Assembly: GCA_022425585.1 (NCBI GenBank)
Contig: JAKMFF010000266.1
Location: 1 to 7,960 of the forward strand
Origin: Candidatus Poseidoniaceae archaeon
Lineage (GTDB): Archaea > Thermoplasmatota > Poseidoniia > Poseidoniales > Poseidoniaceae
DNA length: 7,960 bases
Direction: 5' to 3'
This document shows, one piece after another, positions 1-6,246 of this stretch. The notes beneath the pieces were generated by a model. It was not told where the DNA came from. It was given only the letters and a program-made list of their open reading frames with translations, and did not search any database. The translations under genes and the position numbers were made by a program. Each line of letters starts with the position of its first letter. Within the stretch, counting starts at the first letter, position 1.

Positions 1-2874
1 TCCAACTTCAGGGACCTTGTGACTGCGGACCATCACTCTAACCAAGCGACCAGAGTCAAGAGATTCGGTGACATATACGTTGTCTATCCAGCCTTTTTCT
101 CCATGGCGGATTAACATAGATGATTCTCTACGCTCTTGAGCCATTAAGAAAGCACCACCAGATGATTCTTCAAGGAACCTTGGAGGGCTTGTCTTACCGA
201 CAAGTACATCTCCACCTTCAAGATATTTTTCTGGTAGAGGTAGACCATCTGCTTCAAGATGGATATAAGCCTCATCAGGTTTCAGTCCTTTCACTTCTTG
301 TAGAGAAGAACCTGGCTTCTCGATTTCCTCTACTTGACCTCCAGGGAATCTTCTTCTCTCTGCATTGTAAGTACGCATGAATGTTGAGCGTGCTAGACCT
401 AGATCGATTGAACCACGATTCATGATTACTGCGTCTTGCATATTGTATCCGTGGAGTGACATAATTGCTACAATGAAGTTTTGCCCACCAGGTCTGCTAT
501 CGAAGTTTGTAGTTTCCATAGCCCTAGTTTTGGTAATCGAGCGTTGCGGGTAGTGTAGGATGTGAGCTCTAGTATCAGGTCGTAGTCTGTAGTTTGATGA
601 AGGCAAACCAAGAGATTGCTTTACCATTGCAGTTCCACCAGTAACACGTGGTGTGGAGTTGTGTTCTGGGTAAGGAATTAGTGAAGCACAGACACCCAAA
701 ACAAGTTGTGGGTCTATCTCACAGTGGGTGTGCTCTGTCGAGTAATCTAGGTCCACTGAGAAACTTGCAATTTGCCAGTCATTGTTAGGCATTCTAATCT
801 TAGCCTTGAGTTTTGCAGAAGTTGCGCCAGGCTCACCAAGATTGGTCCATTCAACATTCTCGTTGGTCAAAGGCCTGCCAGCGAATTTACCGCCTGGAAC
901 TGTTGCAGGAAGTACGAATGGTTTTGGTGCAATGTAAAGGTCTTCTTCTTCCTCTGCATCTACCCACTCGACGATTCCTTCGTTAACTAAATTCTTGAAA
1001 GTCATTTCACCATTGGTTAACGCTTCTAAATGTTGAGATGTCAAACGAGGTGCACCGTCGTACAAAATTAACAGAGGACGTAGAATTCTTCCCTTGTCAG
1101 TGTTAATGAATATGTCGCGGTTTTCGCTGTCATATCTAATAGATACTTCGGCAGGTATAGTTCCTCTTCTACGGGCAGACTTGAAGTGTCGAACTAGATT
1201 AGTTCCACGCTTGTGGATACCATAAATGTCACCGTTGACGTGAACTCTGTCGCCATCGCTCCAGTCATCTGGCTGGTAAACATCTAGTTCGTCAAGCTGG
1301 TTTCTAACATCTTGTTCGCTGATATACTCTGAAACGTCAATCATCTGTGCTGCGTTCTTAACTAGTCCACAATTTTGACCTTCTGGAGTTTCGTTCGGGC
1401 ACAATCTTCCCCAATGTGTTGGGTGCAAGTCACGAGCTTCGAAATGAGGTTGACTTCTAACCAACGGCGAAGTCACTCTTCTCATGTGAGATAGGGCAGC
1501 AAGATATGTTGTTCTGTCAAGTAATTGACTGACACCTGAACGGCCACCGACCCAGTTTCCTGTAGCAAGTGCGTGCATTATCTTTGATGTAAGTACATCT
1601 GGTCTTAGACATGATGTGATCCTTAGTTCACGCTTTCTGTTGTGGTGCCTTTCAAGTTGGTACTTCAAGTCTCTTGCAAGTTGGTTTGAAGAAACACGGA
1701 ATAAGTCTTCGATTAAATCTCCAGCAAGTCTCACACGCTTGTTGGCGTAGTGGTCTTTGTCATTAGGTTCTTTGGAGTGCATTGCCATTTCTAGTACTTG
1801 TCTGACAATTCTGCCTAGGAAAACCGCTTTCTTCTTACGGTCTGTTCCTTGGTCGCCCAAGTGAGGTAGTAATTCTCTGTCTAGCAGTTGATCTACTCTT
1901 GCCTCACGGTAATCCTTTTGCTGACCAGCAGCAAATTTCTTCTGAAGCCACTCATGAGCCTCTAGCATATTCTGCACTGCATACTCTTCGTTGTCATTGA
2001 CTTCGTTGATGTTTGCAACAATATACTTGAAAGTCTCTGTTGGTCCTGCAATAGCGGTAAAGATTTCTTGGTCATTATCAATACCAAGAGCTCTCATCAA
2101 CAGAACGACTGGAATTGGCGTGGTACCAGCTGTGCTGATTTTAACCATCAGCATTCCATCTCTTCGCTTCTCAACGGTTAGGGGTTTCCTCATACCGTCT
2201 TTTTGTGAGAAGATTTTAGCAACTTCTGTTCGCTTAGCATATCTTTTGTTGATTTCTACAGTTACTCTGTTTGGTGCCAAATCTTCTGTTGAGATTAGTA
2301 CTCTTTCAGTACCGTTGATGATAAAGTAGCCACCGGGGTCTAGCGGATCTTCGCCTTTCTTTTTCAGCATCTCTTTCCAAGAATCTGAATCCTCTGCAGA
2401 GGTTGTTGGATACAATTGACGGTCTCCAGCAATGTGAGCTGGATGTAGATTACATCTCTTTGAACGGACCATAATGGGCATACTTCCTACTTGAACACCT
2501 TCTTCTTTGGGAGAAGGAATGCCATTTCTTACAATCTGAAAGTCAATAGTGACAGGGGACATATATGTTAATTTCCTAAGTCTGCACTCCATAGGAGTAG
2601 ATGGATGCTCTGACCCGTTAGCTTCTCTAATTGTGGGTTCTCCAAGTTGAATGTTCTTCATGCGAATTACAATGTCTTGGTCAACTACGTCGAGTTTGAT
2701 AAAACCACCATCGTCATCATCAACTTCTCCGTCAATTCCGACTCTGATGTTGCGAATGATTTTCTCCATACGGGAGATCATGTTATCCCCTGCTGGGATA
2801 CAGTCATCATATGATGCAATTTGATGATTTACTAGGCTTCTTTCTTTGAAAAATGATTGAATTATTTCCTGCAT
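1..2874 (-). CDS. rpoB: DNA-directed RNA polymerase subunit B (undivided), C-terminus cut off by window edge
   Basis: Second-largest subunit of archaeal RNA polymerase, forming one wall of the active cleft. The frame is open from ATG at 2874 to position 1, giving 958 residues; archaeal RpoB is usually about 1,100-1,200, so the hybrid-binding end and C-terminal zinc ribbon/clamp lie outside the window. Landmarks: THWGRLCPNETPEG ending near residue 499, the fork/hybrid segment with GYNMQDAVIMN from residue 809, GKTSPPRFLEE further on, and RVPEVG as the last visible residues, where GDKF-SRHGQKG should follow. B'' and B' are one chain, unlike in many methanogens and haloarchaea. Gln813 stands where bacterial beta and yeast Rpb2 have the Glu of a conserved Glu-Asp pair. 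The start is supported by GAGGG overlapping the rpoH stop, about 6 nt upstream; 9 bp separate the genes. Translation shows no intein or frameshift. Identification is near certain. Confidence 0.97.
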   Translation of the reverse strand, partial: MQEIIQSFFKERSLVNHQIASYDDCIPAGDNMISRMEKIIRNIRVGIDGEVDDDDGGFIKLDVVDQDIVIRMKNIQLGEPTIREANGSEHPSTPMECRLRKLTYMSPVTIDFQIVRNGIPSPKEEGVQVGSMPIMVRSKRCNLHPAHIAGDRQLYPTTSAEDSDSWKEMLKKKGEDPLDPGGYFIINGTERVLISTEDLAPNRVTVEINKRYAKRTEVAKIFSQKDGMRKPLTVEKRRDGMLMVKISTAGTTPIPVVLLMRALGIDNDQEIFTAIAGPTETFKYIVANINEVNDNEEYAVQNMLEAHEWLQKKFAAGQQKDYREARVDQLLDRELLPHLGDQGTDRKKKAVFLGRIVRQVLEMAMHSKEPNDKDHYANKRVRLAGDLIEDLFRVSSNQLARDLKYQLERHHNRKRELRITSCLRPDVLTSKIMHALATGNWVGGRSGVSQLLDRTTYLAALSHMRRVTSPLVRSQPHFEARDLHPTHWGRLCPNETPEGQNCGLVKNAAQMIDVSEYISEQDVRNQLDELDVYQPDDWSDGDRVHVNGDIYGIHKRGTNLVRHFKSARRRGTIPAEVSIRYDSENRDIFINTDKGRILRPLLILYDGAPRLTSQHLEALTNGEMTFKNLVNEGIVEWVDAEEEEDLYIAPKPFVLPATVPGGKFAGRPLTNENVEWTNLGEPGATSAKLKAKIRMPNNDWQIASFSVDLDYSTEHTHCEIDPQLVLGVCASLIPYPEHNSTPRVTGGTAMVKQSLGLPSSNYRLRPDTRAHILHYPQRSITKTRAMETTNFDSRPGGQNFIVAIMSLHGYNMQDAVIMNRGSIDLGLARSTFMRTYNAERRRFPGGQVEEIEKPGSSLQEVKGLKPDEAYIHLEADGLPLPEKYLEGGDVLVGKTSPPRFLEESSGGAFLMAQERRESSMLIRHGEKGWIDNVYVTESLDSGRLVRVMVRSHKVPEVG

Positions 2875-2883
2875 TGTTATCCC

Positions 2884-3534
2884 TCAGTTACCCTCTACTA
2901 TCAGCCTGTAAGCCATCGTCTTTCCCGCCGAAGGTGAACGTCGAATAACCTTCACCACTCTGTCAGCAATCCATCCTGCTGCAAGTGGCTTGTGTTCGGG
3001 GTCTGCCGCCAACTTTGCATTATCGATAGATTCTGCTTGCTCCTTCAATACTTGAACCACAGGGTCTGTAATCAAGATTTTTGGGAGTAATTCTTTTGCG
3101 ATTCTGTCTTCACCGGTTTCGTCGTCAGTTTCGACCATATTCCAAGGATCTAGTTCTGCCTTTTCTATTTCATACTGCTCTTCTTCGGTGATGTTTGCCT
3201 CGCCAACCAGTTCTTGATGAGGTACCAGTTCGTGGTTTAGGGCGTTGAATCTTAAGGTGATCTCAGGTCTATCAAATTCATCGATAGCTCTGGAACGAAT
3301 AGTTATTTTCTTGCTCTTTTTCTGGGCACGACGTCTCGAGCCTTGTTCGGCAATAACCGACATAACATTGGTGAAAGATTCAGAATCTTTGGAGATTCCT
3401 AGGATTGAAGCAATCTCGTCATGTGACAGAGATTTGATATCTGTCATGTTTCTGTCCGTCGCCAATTTATGGGCAAATTCTTCAGATACTCCAAGTTCCA
3501 TTAATCGCTTTTTTGTTGCGCTTTTTACTACCAT
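2884..3534 (-). CDS. rpoH: DNA-directed RNA polymerase subunit H, enlarged form with N-terminal helical extension
   Basis: Archaeal counterpart of the C-terminal domain of eukaryotic Rpb5; in the enzyme it forms part of the lower jaw. The core is seen in HELVPHQELV (residues 101-110), LLPKILITDPVV (149-160) and VIRRSPSAG...YRLIVEG (196-215). The protein has 216 residues, while archaeal RpoH is usually about 80. The excess is in three places: about 100 N-terminal residues, an acidic insert near 128-147, and an insert near 163-192 between DPVV and RRSPSAG. Residues 1-50 look like a small helical, possibly helix-hairpin-helix-like, domain (LMELGVSEEF, LSHDEIASILGIS), followed by a basic linker (RRRAQKKSKK, 67-76). 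It lies directly upstream of rpoB, the usual archaeal order. The start at 3534 has GAGGGG about 6 nt upstream. No convincing TATA box lies in the 50 bp up to the tRNA gene, so cotranscription with the tRNA is possible. The identity is secure; the role of the extension is unknown. Confidence 0.93.
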   Translation of the reverse strand: MVVKSATKKRLMELGVSEEFAHKLATDRNMTDIKSLSHDEIASILGISKDSESFTNVMSVIAEQGSRRRAQKKSKKITIRSRAIDEFDRPEITLRFNALNHELVPHQELVGEANITEEEQYEIEKAELDPWNMVETDDETGEDRIAKELLPKILITDPVVQVLKEQAESIDNAKLAADPEHKPLAAGWIADRVVKVIRRSPSAGKTMAYRLIVEGN

Positions 3535-3578
3535 GCCAGACCCCTCAAAATACCCACAACAGGCTCGACCGATAGCGA

Positions 3579-3594
3579 GTCAGGCGGGCCTGAC
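3579..3594. repeat. Perfect 7+2+7 palindrome across the tRNA-Lys 3' end
   Basis: The sequence gtcaggcgggcctgac is two exact 7-bp inverted arms with a 2-bp centre. One arm lies in the 3' acceptor/T-stem boundary of the tRNA gene and the other begins at the discriminator position and runs into the trailer. In the precursor RNA it could form a 6-bp stem with a 4-nt loop, which would compete with the acceptor stem. It may be coincidental. Confidence 0.5.
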
Positions 3595-3658
3595 GGGGTT
3601 CGAACCCGCGACCGTCCGGTTAAAAGCCGGATGCTCTACCTGACTGAGCTACAGGCCC
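3585..3658 (-). tRNA. tRNA-Lys (anticodon UUU)
   Basis: A full cloverleaf can be drawn on the minus strand. The acceptor arms GGGCCTG and CAGGCCC pair over 7 bp; the D arm is GCTC/GAGC; the anticodon arm is TCCGG-CTTTTAA-CCGGA with anticodon TTT at 3624-3622; the T arm is GCGGG-TTCGAAC-CCCGT, including one G-T pair. The discriminator base is G (3585), as expected for lysine tRNA. It is followed by CCT, so the CCA end is not encoded and must be added after transcription. No intron is present. The gene lies 50 bp upstream of rpoH on the same strand and may start its transcript. A TATA-like box is at 3700-3708. Confidence 0.96.
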
Positions 3659-3699
3659 AACGTAGCAACTTGGGCTTTCCTGCCGACTTGCCTAGTGTT

Positions 3700-3708
3700 C
3701 ATATAACT
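3700..3708 (-). promoter_or_regulatory. TATA-like box A for tRNA-Lys (possibly also rpoH-rpoB)
   Basis: Read on the minus strand this is AGTTATATG, preceded by GGCCGCA, which could serve as a TFB-recognition element. It ends about 42 bp upstream of the mature tRNA 5' end, implying a leader of roughly 15-20 nt if transcription starts about 25 bp downstream of the box. The placement fits an archaeal promoter; there is no other support. Confidence 0.45.
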
Positions 3709-3768
3709 TGCGGCCAGTTAAGCGATAATGAGTTAGTAGAAAACATCCCATAATTTTTGAATTTCTAC

Positions 3769-3775
3769 CTATTTT
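3769..3775 (+). promoter_or_regulatory. Possible TATA-like element for the methyltransferase-biotin ligase gene
   Basis: The sequence ctatttt lies 26-32 bp upstream of the ATG at 3801, the spacing expected for an archaeal leaderless transcript. There is no well-spaced ribosome binding site (aagg ends only 2 nt before the ATG), which favours leaderless initiation. In AT-rich DNA this short match is weak evidence. Confidence 0.3.
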
Positions 3776-3800
3776 CCGCGCAAATCACCCAAATAAGGCA

Positions 3801-5300
3801 ATGAATAAATGCCGACTCGAAAACCTTTCTTTGATGAGCGGGAAGAGTTTCGACGATGACTCGATTTCCCGCGAGTTAGAGTTGATTACCAAAAAACAGC
3901 AATTTTTAGCTTGGCAAGCACCTAACGGGGAAATTTTTCAACTTGAATTACCTCATACGGTTTACCCTCCTAGAGAAGATACTAATTTGCTGGCTAATAG
4001 ATTGGTTAAACTTGGTTCTGGCAATGGCAGAAATTGCTTGGAAATCGGCACTGGCAGCGGCATATTATCACTATTGTGTCGACGCCAAGGATGGCGGGTT
4101 GAAGCTTGCGACATAAATCCGATAGCAGTTGCTTCAGCACGAAAATTATTCCAACAAAATCACGCTGAAGACATACGAGTTTTCGAAGGAGGACCAGGAC
4201 CCCAAGAGGATGGGCCAATCACCCAGTGGGCAAAACAAAAAAACTATGATTTGATTTTCTGGAATCTACCTTATCTAGATGTTACCAAAGATGCCTCTTT
4301 ATTGGGTCCCATGGAAGATGCGGCCTTGATAGAAACCGAAGGGAAAGATTTGTTTCGACTGATAGTAAAAAAAATACATCAACATAAGTTATTATCTGAA
4401 AATGGCCTCGGATTATTTCTAGTTGGAGAATCAAAATCAACTGAACACTTAGTAAACACCGCTGCTAAATCAGGTTTTGCCTGCCGAGTAATAGACACTG
4501 AAACCTTTGATGACGGTGAAGAAATAAAAATCGTTGCTGTTTGGCGACCGTTTGTCAAAGCCAAGAAAATTCACCAAACTACTGTGACTTCAACGAGTAC
4601 TGAATTACTATCATCAAACTGGCCCATTGGTAGTTCACTGGCTAGCGATTATCAAACTGATGGCCACGGAAGAAAAGGAAAACGTTGGGATAATGCCGCT
4701 GAAGTTCTCGCTTGTTCTTGGAAAATAGGAAATTCATTTGATACCTCACCCAATATGTTACAATTAATCTGTGGATTTATTGTCAAACAATCCCTAAAGC
4801 AATATAACAAATCTGACAACAACATACAGGTTATTCAAAAATGGCCTAATGACATATTACTGAAACAAGACGGCAAGATCAGCAAAGTTTCTGGCGTAAT
4901 GATTGAATCTGTTTCGAAGGGAGATGTTACCGAAACTGTGATTGGTATCGGCATTAACCTATCTAAGTCAGAAAACATGCCAGTTTACGAAATTCCAGCC
5001 GGTTTCGCAAAATCATTGGATAAGGAGATTAACAGAACGACTTTACAATCAGAAATCGATTGTCGTTTAGCGGGATTATTTGAAAAACACCCAAGCATTC
5101 CACAGGCTAATTTAGCGTCTTATCATAAACTTGCTACTAAATCAGTAACTGATGGTTTTACCGCGTCTAACCAATTATTCTATAGAAATAAGGTTGTGTC
5201 GTTTCACTCGGTAAATTTGGATGGGTCAATTAGTGTCTGCGATCAAAGTAATCAGCAGATTATTTGTGATGAAGTCGAAGCACTAGAATGGCAATTTTGA
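3801..5300 (+). CDS. Fusion of HemK/PrmC-like protein-glutamine methyltransferase and biotin-protein ligase (BirA type)
   Basis: One 499-residue frame carries two enzymes. Residues about 40-252 are a class I SAM-dependent methyltransferase of the HemK2/Mtq2 kind: VYPPREDTNLL before the fold, LEIGTGSG (80-87) for SAM binding, ACDINP with Asp104, and NLPY (155-158) in place of the family's NPPY. That family methylates the GGQ glutamine of release factors. Residues about 258-499 are a biotin ligase, which forms biotinyl-AMP and transfers biotin to a carrier lysine: STSTELL (264-270), GHGRKG (288-293), KWPND (347-351), Lys362 in KVSGVMIE, GIGIN (382-386), and a C-terminal SH3-like domain (about 455-499). 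The Arg matching E. coli BirA Arg118 is kept (Arg291). The methyltransferase sits where BirA carries its DNA-binding domain, and almost no linker separates the halves. ATG 3801 gives the longest frame; Met12 is an alternative start. The domains are secure; substrates are inferred. Confidence 0.9.
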   Translation: MNKCRLENLSLMSGKSFDDDSISRELELITKKQQFLAWQAPNGEIFQLELPHTVYPPREDTNLLANRLVKLGSGNGRNCLEIGTGSGILSLLCRRQGWRVEACDINPIAVASARKLFQQNHAEDIRVFEGGPGPQEDGPITQWAKQKNYDLIFWNLPYLDVTKDASLLGPMEDAALIETEGKDLFRLIVKKIHQHKLLSENGLGLFLVGESKSTEHLVNTAAKSGFACRVIDTETFDDGEEIKIVAVWRPFVKAKKIHQTTVTSTSTELLSSNWPIGSSLASDYQTDGHGRKGKRWDNAAEVLACSWKIGNSFDTSPNMLQLICGFIVKQSLKQYNKSDNNIQVIQKWPNDILLKQDGKISKVSGVMIESVSKGDVTETVIGIGINLSKSENMPVYEIPAGFAKSLDKEINRTTLQSEIDCRLAGLFEKHPSIPQANLASYHKLATKSVTDGFTASNQLFYRNKVVSFHSVNLDGSISVCDQSNQQIICDEVEALEWQF

Positions 5301-5302
5301 TG

Positions 5303-5767
5303 TCAAATTTCCGCATCAATTGGCGCTGATTCTTGTTCAACTCGTCTTTTTTGCAGACCAAATAGTAAAATTGCAATTCCGATTGGATAAATGATGAAAT
5401 CAAGCATAAAAACCCGTTTGACATCAATATTTACTTCAGCTTCACCACCGTCTATGTAGATCGTTGCTGAATAAGATCCAGAATCTTTGGAATAGAAAGT
5501 GTGTGAGAATTTTTCTCCTTCCATTAACTGATAAGTTTGGTTTTCGAGTTCAACAGAATCATCGGAAATAACAATACTACCACTACAATCACTGGTTGCT
5601 TCAATATCAAATTGCACTTCATCACCTTTGAGTAGAGTTAGTGCTTTACCATACATAGGGGTCTCTTCATCTGAACCAATAGAGGTCGTCTCGACCCAGC
5701 CATGGATGATGAAACCAGCGCATAATACTCCAACTCCGACTAAAATCAGAACGTCGCTGAATTTCAT
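5303..5767 (-). CDS. Small two-helix membrane protein with beta-rich extracytoplasmic domain, function unknown
   Basis: I do not recognise a named family. From Met at 5767 the protein has 154 residues: a membrane helix at about 5-23 (VLILVGVGVLCAGF), a mostly polar outer domain at 24-118, and a second helix at about 119-138 followed by QKRR, which favours a cytoplasmic C-terminus. The outer domain alternates hydrophobic and polar residues and contains KGDEVQFDI and SGSYSATIYI, suggesting a small beta sandwich of immunoglobulin or GOLD-like type; this is only a guess. The frame extends 9 codons further to an ATG at 5794, but 5767 is preferred because that ATG overlaps the stop of the upstream 22-codon gene as ATGA and the earlier ATG lacks a ribosome binding site. 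It is the third member of a minus-strand cluster and converges with the biotin ligase gene across 2 bp. Confidence 0.8.
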   Translation of the reverse strand: MKFSDVLILVGVGVLCAGFIIHGWVETTSIGSDEETPMYGKALTLLKGDEVQFDIEATSDCSGSIVISDDSVELENQTYQLMEGEKFSHTFYSKDSGSYSATIYIDGGEAEVNIDVKRVFMLDFIIYPIGIAILLFGLQKRRVEQESAPIDAEI

Positions 5768-5832
5768 CGCATCAGCAGAACCACCAGCGCCCATAAAACG
5801 GCGAGAGCCCCTAATACAAATGAAACTTTCAT
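5764..5832 (-). CDS. 22-residue single-helix membrane microprotein, ATGA-coupled on both sides
   Basis: This 22-codon frame is too short for usual gene finders. It encodes MKVS followed by an almost wholly hydrophobic stretch (FVLGALAVLWALVVLLM) and a final Arg, enough to cross the membrane once. Its ATG overlaps the stop of the upstream Pop5-like gene (ATGA at 5832-5829). Its own TGA overlaps the preferred ATG of the downstream two-helix membrane protein (ATGA at 5767-5764). No ribosome binding site is visible, so translation probably depends on coupling to the upstream gene. A partner role with the downstream membrane protein is plausible but unproven. The alternative is that the downstream gene starts at 5794 in another frame and this frame is not used. 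Confidence 0.6.
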   Translation of the reverse strand: MKVSFVLGALAVLWALVVLLMR

Positions 5833-6167
5833 TGCTTTTTTGGCAGATTAAGCCTGTCTCTAACTAATCTTATCTTGCCACTGGTAGTAATACTTTGAAT
5901 CCCAAATACATCAATCGCTTTTTCATCCCCAATATTAGCACGTAATAATTTACTATCTTGTAACTTAACCTCTATTATCGCAAGGGATAATCCACCTGCT
6001 GTTGAGAAATCAAAATCCATCAACCTTAGCGGTTTAGTAAGTTTCCACTTACTTGATAGCATATTCAAATGGTTAGTGAGTTGATTACGGGTAGAAAATT
6101 GGCCATCGACATGAATACCAAACCAACGACGCTTACCGCGTAGTGCTTTAGTAAGTCGCTTGGCCAT
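5829..6167 (-). CDS. rnp2: Probable RNase P protein component 2 (Pop5/Rnp2 family)
   Basis: Pop5-type proteins pair with Rpp30 and bind the catalytic RNA of archaeal RNase P, which trims the 5' leader of precursor tRNAs. The 112-residue length fits the family. The match by eye is RGKRRWFGIHV (10-20), aligning with the RDKKRYIAFKV-like opening strand; PLRLMDFDFSTAGGLSLAII (46-65), aligning with the central strand pair that usually ends in a G-IIR motif; and VFGIQSITTSGKIRLVRDR (87-105), aligning with the hallmark LG-SGTIK segment. The final match is imperfect (TSGKI for VSGTI), so the call is probable only. The start at 6167 has no Shine-Dalgarno sequence, but a TATA-like AAATAAA lies 24-30 nt upstream, as for a leaderless transcript. 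Its stop overlaps the next start as ATGA, making it the first gene of a three-gene cluster. It is not beside an Rpp30 gene in this window. Confidence 0.6.
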   Translation of the reverse strand: MAKRLTKALRGKRRWFGIHVDGQFSTRNQLTNHLNMLSSKWKLTKPLRLMDFDFSTAGGLSLAIIEVKLQDSKLLRANIGDEKAIDVFGIQSITTSGKIRLVRDRLNLPKKQ

Positions 6168-6190
6168 ATCACTAACAAGTCGTAACTGGC

Positions 6191-6197
6191 TTTATTT
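6191..6197 (-). promoter_or_regulatory. TATA-like box for the Pop5-like gene cluster
   Basis: On the minus strand this reads AAATAAA, 24-30 nt upstream of the ATG at 6167. With no ribosome binding site before that ATG, the spacing suits a leaderless archaeal mRNA. The 79-bp region (6168-6246) must also hold the promoter of the divergent plus-strand gene, for which I see no clear box. Confidence 0.4.
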
Positions 6198-6246
6198 CTT
6201 TGGATAAGATGAAATCTAAGTGGCATTAGCCTACCAATGATGCCAC

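Noticed and set aside
120..2329. Plus-strand open frames of 72-112 codons at 120-380, 772-990 and 1991-2329
   Set aside because: They lie antisense to the continuous rpoB frame, whose conserved motifs fix the coding strand, and their translations resemble no protein family.
3245..3643. Plus-strand frame of 132 codons
   Set aside because: It is antisense to rpoH and runs through the tRNA-Lys gene; both are firmly identified on the other strand.
4006..4564. Minus-strand frames at 4006-4218 and 4379-4564
   Set aside because: They are shadows of the methyltransferase domain, whose SAM and NLPY motifs are on the plus strand.
5768..5794. Nine-codon N-terminal extension of the two-helix membrane protein
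   Set aside because: The ATG at 5794 lacks a ribosome binding site and the extension would sit over the 22-codon hydrophobic frame; the ATGA junction at 5767 explains the start better.
5628..5867. Plus-strand frame of 79 codons
   Set aside because: It is antisense to the three-gene minus-strand cluster and has no recognisable features.
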